From Spirosoma sordidisoli (GTDB lineage Bacteria > Bacteroidota > Bacteroidia > Cytophagales > Spirosomataceae), in the NCBI RefSeq assembly GCF_004138325.1, contig NZ_SBLB01000005.1, forward strand, positions 124,001-188,000: DNA of 64,000 nt, in the 5' to 3' direction. The notes beneath the pieces are model-generated. The model did no database searches and was not told where the DNA came from. It saw only the letters and a program-made list of their open reading frames with translations. Below are positions 50,835 through 58,130 of this stretch, in pieces. Numbering within the stretch: position 1 is the first letter of the stretch; every line of letters begins with the position of its first letter. The translations under genes and the position numbers were made by a program.

Positions 50835-52175
50835 TTAAACTAAGGCCATTTCTCCGCGATAAACGGCACCTGGCTGGGTGGCCTCCTGCGGATTGGTGAT
50901 ATGCCACATAAATTCGTCACGGAAGTGACGGATAGCGCTGGCTACCGGCCAGGCCGCTGCATCGCCGAGGGGACAGATCGTGTTGCCTTCGATCTTTCTG
51001 GCGACGTCGACCAGCAGGTCGATGTCGTGCTGGTGGCCGTGGCCGTGTTCGATCCGGTGCAGCACCTTTTCCATCCAGCCGGTGCCTTCGCGGCAGGGGC
51101 TGCACTGGCCACACGACTCGTGGTGGTAGAACCGGGAGAAATTCCAGGTGTTGCGCACGATACAGGACGTTTCGTCGAACACGATGAATCCGCCCGAGCC
51201 CAGCATAGTACCTGTAGCAAACCCACCGTCCGACAGCGACTCATACGACATCAGTCGTTTTTCGCCGTTGGCCAGGGTCAGCGCGAGGTTAGCGGGCAGA
51301 ATCGGCACGGATGAGCCACCCGCCACGAGGGCTTTAAACTTATGGCCCGGCCGGATACCGCCACACCATTCGTCGGCATAGATAAAATCTTCGACCGGAA
51401 CGCCCAGCTCGATTTCGTACACGCCCGGCTTGTTGATGTGACCCGACGCCGAAATCAGTTTGGTGCCCGTGCTGCGGCCAATGCCAATACCCGCGTAGGC
51501 ATCGCCCCCATTGTTAACGATCCAGGCTGTAGTTGCAATCGACTCAACGTTGTTAACCACCGTTGGGGATTGATACAAGCCTTTTACGGCCGGGAAAGGC
51601 GGCTTGTTCCGTGGATTACCCCGTTTCCCTTCGAGTGATTCGAGCAGGGCCGTTTCTTCACCACAGATGTAAGCTCCGCCACCGGGCTGAACAACCAGCT
51701 CGAGGTCGTAGCCACTACCCAGAATATTTTTACCCAGGAATCCCTTCGCTTTTGCTTCGGCGATGGCTTTTTCGAGGATATGAATGACGTACATCAGCTC
51801 TCCGCGTACGTAGATGAATGACTTGTTGGCACCGAGCGCAAACGACGAAATAATCATTCCCTCGATGAGCAGGTGCGGGATGTTTTTCATCAGGTAGTGA
51901 TCCTTGAACGTACCCGGCTCCGACTCATCGGCGTTGCAGACGAGATAACGCGGAACGCCCTCCGGCTTCGCCAGGAAGCTCCACTTCATGCCCATCGGGA
52001 AGCCTGCACCGCCCCGACCCCGAACCCCCGCCTTTTTCACTTCCTCGACAACGGCCTCTGGCGTCATCGTTTTCAGCGCTTTTTCAACGGCCGTATAGCC
52101 GCCCTGCTTCCGGTATACATCGAAGGTTTCGATGCCGGGAACGTTGATATGTTCAGTTAATATCTTGGTAGCCAT
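50835..52175 (-). CDS. nuoF: NADH-quinone oxidoreductase subunit F
   Basis: A 446-aa flavoprotein where NADH is oxidised. FMN and NADH binding regions RGRGGAGFPMGMKW and CNADESEPGTFKDHYLM, GAGAYICGEETAL-like GGGAYICGEETALLESLEGK and the cluster N3 motif ESCGQCSPCREG are all present. It starts 9 nt after nuoE. No fusion or truncation. Confidence 0.97.
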   Translation of the reverse strand: MATKILTEHINVPGIETFDVYRKQGGYTAVEKALKTMTPEAVVEEVKKAGVRGRGGAGFPMGMKWSFLAKPEGVPRYLVCNADESEPGTFKDHYLMKNIPHLLIEGMIISSFALGANKSFIYVRGELMYVIHILEKAIAEAKAKGFLGKNILGSGYDLELVVQPGGGAYICGEETALLESLEGKRGNPRNKPPFPAVKGLYQSPTVVNNVESIATTAWIVNNGGDAYAGIGIGRSTGTKLISASGHINKPGVYEIELGVPVEDFIYADEWCGGIRPGHKFKALVAGGSSVPILPANLALTLANGEKRLMSYESLSDGGFATGTMLGSGGFIVFDETSCIVRNTWNFSRFYHHESCGQCSPCREGTGWMEKVLHRIEHGHGHQHDIDLLVDVARKIEGNTICPLGDAAAWPVASAIRHFRDEFMWHITNPQEATQPGAVYRGEMALV

Positions 52176-52184
52176 GTGTGGGTT

Positions 52185-52685
52185 TTATTTCGACAGTTCG
52201 TCAATGATTTCGTCCACGCGCTCGTTAGTCAGGTGCATGTAATATTTTTCCCGGATCTGGAATACCGGCCCCATGCCACAGGCCGCCAGACATTCTACTT
52301 CTTTTAGGGTAAACTGCCCGTCGACGGTTGTCTGACCGGTATCGATGCCCAGCCGTTGCTTCAGGTGAGCGTATACCTCTTCGCCCCCCATCAGGCAGCA
52401 CGGGCCCGTCCGGCAGTATTCGATCACGTGCTTGCCAACCGGCTGGAGGTGGTACATCGTATAGAACGACGCCACCTCGTATACTTCGATGGGTTCGATG
52501 TTGAGCAGACTCGCCACGTAATCCATGCCTTCGGGGCTGGTCCAGCCTTCCTGCTCCTGCAGCAGATGCAGCAGGGGAAGCAGCGCTGACTTCTGTTTTC
52601 CTTCGGGATAACGGGCAATGATTTCCTGCACCTTGGCCAGCCGCTCCGGTGTGAATTGTATGGTGGGTTTGCTCTCGGTTGTCAT
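52185..52685 (-). CDS. nuoE: NADH-quinone oxidoreductase subunit E
   Basis: A 166-aa thioredoxin-fold subunit with a 2Fe-2S cluster (N1a). Ligands are in EYCRTGPCCLMGGEEV and VECLAACGMGPVFQI. It forms the NADH module with NuoF and NuoG. It lies 13 nt after nuoD and 9 nt before nuoF. Confidence 0.96.
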   Translation of the reverse strand: MTTESKPTIQFTPERLAKVQEIIARYPEGKQKSALLPLLHLLQEQEGWTSPEGMDYVASLLNIEPIEVYEVASFYTMYHLQPVGKHVIEYCRTGPCCLMGGEEVYAHLKQRLGIDTGQTTVDGQFTLKEVECLAACGMGPVFQIREKYYMHLTNERVDEIIDELSK

Positions 52686-52698
52686 AGGTATCCGTAAA

Positions 52699-53931
52699 TT
52701 AAGCGTCTAACTCGCCCGCAATCACGTTCATGCTACTCATGATTACGATGGCGTCGGAAAGAGTAAGGCCTTTACACATCTCAGGATAGGCCTGGTAATA
52801 AATGAAACACGGACGGCGGAAGTGCAGCCGGTACGGTGCGCGGCCCCCATCGCTGATGAGGTAGAAGCCCAGCTCCCCGTTGCCGCCTTCTACGGCGTGA
52901 TACACTTCACCTATCGGTGCATCAATTTCGCCCATCACAATCTTGAAGTGATAGATGAGCGCTTCCATGTTTTTGTAAACCTCCTGCTTGGGCGGCAGGT
53001 AGTACTGCGGAGCGTCGGCAAAATGGGGTCCTTCGGGCAGGTTGTTGATGGCCTGCTCTATAATCCGCAGACTCTGCCACATTTCTTCATTACGGACCAT
53101 AAACCGGTCGTAAGTATCACCACTCTGGCCAACGGGAATATCGAATTCGAAGTCCTGATACGACGAATACGGATTCATGACCCGCACGTCGTAGTCCACA
53201 CCGGCTGCCCGGAGGTTCGGACCCGTGAAGCCGTAGCTCAGTGCCCGCTCGGCCGTAATACCGCCTACGCCCACCACACGGTCCATAAAGATCCGGTTGC
53301 GGTTGAAGAGGTTTTCGAACTCGGTCAAGACTTTCCGGAATCGCGGAATCAGTTCTTTGATTTTACGGATGGCGGTAGGCGACAGGTCGCGCTCCATACC
53401 GCCGATGCGACCCATATTGGTGGTCAGGCGGGCTCCGCAGACTTCTTCGTAAATTTCGTAGATATTTTCGCGCTCCTGGTAGATGTACAGGAAGCCCGTA
53501 AAGGCACCCGTATCAACGCCCAGAATACCATTACAGATCAGGTGGTCGGCCAGACGGGCCAGCTCCATCATGATGACCCGGATGTACTGAGCCCGCTTGG
53601 GTACGTCAACGCCAAGCAGTTTCTCCACCGTCATGTGCCAGCCCATGTTGTTGATGGGCGACGAGCAGTAGTTCATCCGGTCGGTCAGGGTCGTAATCTG
53701 ATAGAAAGGTCGCCGTTCGGCAATTTTCTCGAACGCCCGGTGAATGTACCCGATCGTCTGCTCGCCCGATACGATTTTCTCCCCGTCCATCTGCAGCACG
53801 TTCTGGAAGATGCCGTGGGTGGCGGGGTGCGTTGGGCCGAGGTTGAGCGTCGTCAACTCATTGACGTACTGAACCGGTCCCTGTTCGGCAGGCAGGTTCT
53901 TCTTGGCTATATCTAGTTCTTCAGAAACCAT
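52699..53931 (-). CDS. nuoD: NADH-quinone oxidoreductase subunit D
   Basis: A 410-aa quinone-module subunit (49-kDa type). Start MVSEELDIAKK at 53931; the upstream codons of the open frame are read from the repeat hairpin and are unlikely. Family blocks: LNLGPTHPATHGIFQNVLQM, IGYIHRAFEKIAERRPFYQI, DRMNYCSSPINNMGWHMTVE, and the quinone-site LISDGGRAPYRLHFRRPCF. It is separate from nuoC, unlike the fused CD form of some bacteria. Confidence 0.96.
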   Translation of the reverse strand: MVSEELDIAKKNLPAEQGPVQYVNELTTLNLGPTHPATHGIFQNVLQMDGEKIVSGEQTIGYIHRAFEKIAERRPFYQITTLTDRMNYCSSPINNMGWHMTVEKLLGVDVPKRAQYIRVIMMELARLADHLICNGILGVDTGAFTGFLYIYQERENIYEIYEEVCGARLTTNMGRIGGMERDLSPTAIRKIKELIPRFRKVLTEFENLFNRNRIFMDRVVGVGGITAERALSYGFTGPNLRAAGVDYDVRVMNPYSSYQDFEFDIPVGQSGDTYDRFMVRNEEMWQSLRIIEQAINNLPEGPHFADAPQYYLPPKQEVYKNMEALIYHFKIVMGEIDAPIGEVYHAVEGGNGELGFYLISDGGRAPYRLHFRRPCFIYYQAYPEMCKGLTLSDAIVIMSSMNVIAGELDA

Positions 53932-53951
53932 GGGTAATTGAGTGAGTGGGC

Positions 53952-54004
53952 GATTGAGTGATTGAGTGAGAGGCAAACGCGACTCCACACTCAATCACTC
54001 AATC
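53952..54004. repeat. [12 protein letters not shown] hairpin between nuoC and nuoD
   Basis: Perfect 16-bp core arms 53952-53967 and 53989-54004, within a longer run of [12 protein letters not shown] units from about 53937 to 54010. The nuoD ATG is 20 nt away on the minus strand. Same unit type as at 33543 (accB-accC). Confidence 0.75.
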
Positions 54005-54013
54005 ACTCAGTAG

Positions 54014-54514
54014 TTATCGTCCAAACAAAGCGTCAATCTTGTCCTCGCGCGTGGCGTCTTCGAGCGGGTACTCCTTGCGCATGGGGTGATAATCCATCTC
54101 CTCCATGTTCAGGATCCGGCGCAGGTCGGGGTGCCCATCGAAGATGACGCCGAACAGGTCGAAGGTTTCGCGCTCCATCCAGTTGGCGCTCGCAAACAGG
54201 GGCGTCAGCGTGGGAATATGAATGTCCTCTGCGGCCAGATACACCTTGATTCGCAGCCGGAAGTTGTTGACGAGGCTGTGCAGGTGGTACACAACGCAAA
54301 ACTCCCGACCGGCCGAGTCAGGATAATGTATAGCCGTGATGTCGGTCAGAAAGCTAAACTGGTAGGTCGTATGCTCGTTCAGGAACCGAACCAACGGAAC
54401 GATCTGGTCGCGGCTGGCGGTGAAGGTTAACAGGTCGAACGGATCGTCGAACTCACCGACGGCTTCTCCAAATTGATTGATGATGGTCTGCGCAACTTCT
54501 TCGTTGGTCAGCAT
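54014..54514 (-). CDS. nuoC: NADH-quinone oxidoreductase subunit C
   Basis: A 166-aa 30-kDa-type subunit of the quinone module. Start MLTNEEVAQTIINQ (54514) fits the usual length; the open frame extends 22 codons upstream without family similarity. Core blocks are YQFSFLTDITAIHYPDS and ASANWMERETFDLFGVIFDG then HPDLRRILNMEEMDYHPMRK, the last the binding face to NuoD. Confidence 0.95.
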   Translation of the reverse strand: MLTNEEVAQTIINQFGEAVGEFDDPFDLLTFTASRDQIVPLVRFLNEHTTYQFSFLTDITAIHYPDSAGREFCVVYHLHSLVNNFRLRIKVYLAAEDIHIPTLTPLFASANWMERETFDLFGVIFDGHPDLRRILNMEEMDYHPMRKEYPLEDATREDKIDALFGR

Positions 54515-54613
54515 TTCTGGCAGTGGGTGAATGAGCGAAAAACCGGGCTGGGAGGCTGAGTCGGCGCGTGATAGGACCACACGGAGCCGCTCGACAGCCC
54601 GATCGGGCGCTGT

Positions 54614-55159
54614 TTATTGAATGCTATACGAATTGAGCAACTTCTGGTACTCTTCGGTATTTCGCCGGCGCAACGATTCGTTCTTGGCCAGCTCCTGCAC
54701 CTGCATGACGCCGTCCAGAATCTGTTCGGGGCGAGGTGGGCAGCCCGGTACGTACACGTCGACGGGAATAATCCGGTCAATACCCTGCAATACGCTGTAG
54801 GTATCAAAAATACCACCGCTCGACGCACAGGCACCGATGGCAATGACCCAGCGTGGTTCGGCCATCTGCAGATAGACCTGCTTCACCACGGGCGCCATTT
54901 TCTTGGCAATCGTGCCGGCTACCAGCAGCATATCGGCCTGGCGTGGCGAGAAGCTGGGCCGCTCCGAACCGAACCGGGCCAGGTCATAATGCGAAGCCAT
55001 GGTCGACATGAACTCGATGCCACAGCAGGAGGTCGCAAACGGCAACGGCCAGAGCGAATTGGCGCGGGCCAGACCAATGATTTTATCGAACGAAGTAGCC
55101 GAAAATCCAGGTCCGTCGTAACTCGCCGGAGCCTCGGCCAATTTGATGTCAGTTGCCAT
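54614..55159 (-). CDS. nuoB: NADH-quinone oxidoreductase subunit B
   Basis: A 181-aa subunit that holds the terminal 4Fe-4S cluster N2, which reduces quinone. Ligands lie in [29 protein letters not shown] and [14 protein letters not shown]. It is 64 nt after nuoA and 99 nt before nuoC. A normal full-length copy. Confidence 0.97.
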   Translation of the reverse strand: MATDIKLAEAPASYDGPGFSATSFDKIIGLARANSLWPLPFATSCCGIEFMSTMASHYDLARFGSERPSFSPRQADMLLVAGTIAKKMAPVVKQVYLQMAEPRWVIAIGACASSGGIFDTYSVLQGIDRIIPVDVYVPGCPPRPEQILDGVMQVQELAKNESLRRRNTEEYQKLLNSYSIQ

Positions 55160-55223
55160 ACATTACGTTGCAGTTAGTTACTGTAACAACGAATAAATAT
55201 GTTTGAAAATTCATTTATTGGCC

Positions 55224-55595
55224 TTATTCCCACTTCAATACACCCTTACGGATGATGTAGTAGAAACCAGCCAGCAACAGTCCCATAAAGAGAACCATTT
55301 CAATAAAGCCGGTCATGCCCAGCCCTTTGAAGTTAACGGCCCATGGGTACAGGAAAATTACCTCCACGTCGAACAGAACGAACAGGATGGCAATCAGGAA
55401 ATACTTGATGGAAATCGGCGTGCGGGCATCTCCCTGAACAGGAATACCACACTCGAACGGATCGTCCTTTTTCACACTGTTCCGCTTGGGGCCGATCGAG
55501 TGCGTTACAATCATCGTTGTAACGATAAATCCCAAGGCTAAGCCCAGCTGAATCAGCACCGGCAGATAGTCGGCAGGCACGTAGGTTGTATCCAT
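55224..55595 (-). CDS. nuoA: NADH-quinone oxidoreductase subunit A
   Basis: A 123-aa membrane subunit with three helices, first gene of the operon. Start MDTTYVPADYLPVLI at 55595, 25 nt after a -7 element; upstream in-frame codons are unlikely. Family blocks: KDDPFECGIPVQGDARTPIS and KYFLIAILFVLFDVEVIFLY, then PWAVNFKGLGMTGFIEMVLF. It helps shape the quinone channel near NuoH. Confidence 0.95.
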   Translation of the reverse strand: MDTTYVPADYLPVLIQLGLALGFIVTTMIVTHSIGPKRNSVKKDDPFECGIPVQGDARTPISIKYFLIAILFVLFDVEVIFLYPWAVNFKGLGMTGFIEMVLFMGLLLAGFYYIIRKGVLKWE

Positions 55596-55619
55596 ATAAT
55601 TTATTGATAGAGAACCCTG

Positions 55620-55627
55620 CAAAGGTA
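55620..55627 (-). promoter_or_regulatory. -7 element TACCTTTG of the nuo operon
   Basis: Exact TAnnTTTG on the minus strand, 24 nt before the nuoA ATG, identical to the element before yceD. Confidence 0.5.
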
Positions 55628-55749
55628 GTGATAAAACTATTAAGCGTTGTGCTTCACAACCGCCAACAAACGCAGCGAATAGTCTTCCAAAGATACGACA
55701 CCAGCGCTGTTTACGCAATTACAGCGCCCCGCTGATCGGTGAAGAAACA

Positions 55750-55781
55750 CGAAACGCCCTCCGGTTAGGGAAGGCGTTTCG
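55750..55781 (-). terminator. Terminator after the first surface esterase
   Basis: Outer 9-bp arms 55750-55758 and 55773-55781 with an imperfect inner part. It lies 20 nt past the gene stop on the minus strand. T tail is weak. Confidence 0.5.
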
Positions 55782-55800
55782 GCATTTGTACAGGATCGGC

Positions 55801-57954
55801 TTAGCGATTGATGATTACCCGCTGCGACACGTCGAAACCCGCCGATCGGACCCGGATGATATAAACACCCTGCGACAGGCTCGATAAGTCGACGGATTTG
55901 CGTTCGTCGAGTATGGGAACAACCGTTCCGAAGATTCGACGGCCCATCAGCGAGAACACCTGAACATCGGCATTACGCAGGTTTTCGGCCGTTTCGATCG
56001 TTACCTTACCGTCGCTCGATGGGTTCGGGTAAACGGTCAGCCCGCCGTTCGACAGGTCGAATACAAAAGGCTTGGGCGCGCTGAAATCCGAAGTGCAGGT
56101 CAGATTACTGGTTCCCAGAACGTAGTTGGTCCGGGCCCGCACAGCATAGTCGGCCGACACAACGACTTTAACGGTTGCCGTATTCTGCGGGAGAAGCTGG
56201 TTGGCCCGTCGCCAGTCGAACAGATCTGACTGGCCTCCCGTGGGTGCTGGTAATACCGCCTGCAGGGTATAGGCCCCCACTTGCTCGATGGTAGGCACGG
56301 CCGGCTTCTGCCGTACGGTCAGGCTGACGGACGACGACTGGCCGGAGCGGCAGCCGTACACGTTGACGGCCTGTAGTGAATAGTTGCCGGCCTGAGTCAG
56401 ACGGATATTCGGGGTGGTGGCTCCGTTGCTCCAGACGGCCATGCTATTGGTAGCGGTATTGGCCACGAGTGTTAACGACGAGTCGGAACAGACCTGCAGC
56501 TGACTGCTGGCGGGCCGCCCTTCCTGCCCCGACACCGAGATGGTTGGGGTAGTCGGCTGAATGGTTCCCTGCACATCGATAACCGGCGAGAGGTACGTAT
56601 TCCCGTTGCGGTCTTTGAGCGTTGCCCGATAGAGACCCGGCTGCGTCACATTGATGGTTCGGCCGGTTTGTCCGGTATTCCAGCTGTACGACTGGTAGAG
56701 GTTGGGCAGCGTTACGGTCAGGGCGTTGTTGCCGCTGGCGCAGGTTACCGTAGCGGCCGGCGGAGGCAGTGGCGGGAGGGGTCTCGAACTGGCGAAGAAT
56801 GCGGAGTTCAGACTTTCAAACCAGGCCTGGCCCAGTTGCCGCAGCCCATCGCCCCCGAAGTGTACTTCACCCTCGTAGCGGGGTACCTGGATATTATCCG
56901 TAAAAGGACCGGCAAATACGTTGTTGTTGAAGGTGTTGATAACGTCGTTCTGCGCCTGGATAATGTCCTGACTGACTTTGCCGGTATTGTACGAAGACCG
57001 CGCCAGTACCCAGGCCGGATAACGCTCGGTATCGGAGCGGGTCTTGTTGACCAGATACTGCATGTCGCGACCGTAGGCCTGCCGGGTCGAGTTAAGCGGC
57101 ACGTTGTCGTTTTCGCCCTGCTGCCAGAGCACGGCCCGCAGGCCCTGTAACGAACAGTAATAACGAAGGGCAATTACCAGGTTGGCATAAGGCATACCCG
57201 GCGGGAAATTTTCGTTGGGCGTTCCGAGCGCAAAAATGTTTTTAGTGATCTGCCCGTCGGCACTTTCGCGCCAGTTTTTGATGACGGTAGCCTGCCAGGC
57301 GGTATTGATGAACAGCACCGGAACCTGGTACTGTCGGGCAATCAGGTCGCCGAGTACGCCCCAGCACCAGGCGCTTTGGCCGCGGGGCCCAATGAGGGAG
57401 GTGGCGCTCAGTTGCTGAAAGGTCGGCGCTGGCGGATCGTTGAGCGAGTTGGCCGTTGTGTTGTCGTAGGTAACGCAGTTGACCCGGTCGTCTGAAGCGC
57501 CGGTAGCGCCAAAGTTCTGGAAGCCCTGCGCGTTGGATTGGCCGGTGATGATAAACACCTCGCCTACGCCGACCTTCCGAACTACGTCGGAGCCAACTAG
57601 TACCCCTTTGTAGAAAGCCTGCGCTTCGAGCCGATACCAGCCGCCCCGCACCCGGATAGCGCCCTGAAACAGACCTCCCTGAACGTTTCGCTGAATCGTT
57701 ACCCAGTCGGTGTTTACCCCTTGCCCGGCCGCTTCGGCCTGAACCCGCGCCTGAACGCTGTCGACGGGCTGGTAATAGTTACCCGACAGAAAAATAGTGC
57801 TTGTATTGTCGTTCTCCCGCTGAAAAACGGCCCGGCTCTCGGGATAGGTGATTTTGATACTCTGCCCAAAGGTGGGTATCCACTGTAACCCCACCAGTGC
57901 CAGCATCAAACTGCCCGTTACCAGTACTCTCTGTAGAAAATAATGCTTATTCAT
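55801..57954 (-). CDS. Surface SGNH esterase with T9SS sorting domain, copy 1
   Basis: A 717-aa secreted protein. ATG at 57954 starts a signal peptide (FLQRVLVTGSLMLALVGLQW); seven earlier codons are possible but unlikely. An N-terminal strand-rich segment (residues 30-130) leads to a sialate O-acetylesterase-like SGNH domain (about 130-390): catalytic S140 in FIITGQSNAQGF, LWQQGENDN and the C-terminal EVHFGGDGLRQ with the His. One Ig-like unit set follows, then a type A C-terminal sorting domain (LTVYPNPSSDGKVTIETAEN to the end), so it is exported by the type IX system and bound to the cell surface. It probably deacetylates glycans. Paralogous to the next gene. Confidence 0.88.
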   Translation of the reverse strand: MNKHYFLQRVLVTGSLMLALVGLQWIPTFGQSIKITYPESRAVFQRENDNTSTIFLSGNYYQPVDSVQARVQAEAAGQGVNTDWVTIQRNVQGGLFQGAIRVRGGWYRLEAQAFYKGVLVGSDVVRKVGVGEVFIITGQSNAQGFQNFGATGASDDRVNCVTYDNTTANSLNDPPAPTFQQLSATSLIGPRGQSAWCWGVLGDLIARQYQVPVLFINTAWQATVIKNWRESADGQITKNIFALGTPNENFPPGMPYANLVIALRYYCSLQGLRAVLWQQGENDNVPLNSTRQAYGRDMQYLVNKTRSDTERYPAWVLARSSYNTGKVSQDIIQAQNDVINTFNNNVFAGPFTDNIQVPRYEGEVHFGGDGLRQLGQAWFESLNSAFFASSRPLPPLPPPAATVTCASGNNALTVTLPNLYQSYSWNTGQTGRTINVTQPGLYRATLKDRNGNTYLSPVIDVQGTIQPTTPTISVSGQEGRPASSQLQVCSDSSLTLVANTATNSMAVWSNGATTPNIRLTQAGNYSLQAVNVYGCRSGQSSSVSLTVRQKPAVPTIEQVGAYTLQAVLPAPTGGQSDLFDWRRANQLLPQNTATVKVVVSADYAVRARTNYVLGTSNLTCTSDFSAPKPFVFDLSNGGLTVYPNPSSDGKVTIETAENLRNADVQVFSLMGRRIFGTVVPILDERKSVDLSSLSQGVYIIRVRSAGFDVSQRVIINR

Positions 57955-58130
57955 TCGATGCCTGTAAGCGGCCATTTCTGCTGTTCACCTGCTAGACTAT
58001 ATACTTACCAGCCAATTCACAGCAAAAATCAGACCCTGTTCAATCTATGGCCTTCCGGGAAATGCGTATCCCGGTAAAATGCAAAAATAAGGCTAATTTC
58101 AATGATTGAACGGTCAGTTTGGCAATAATA

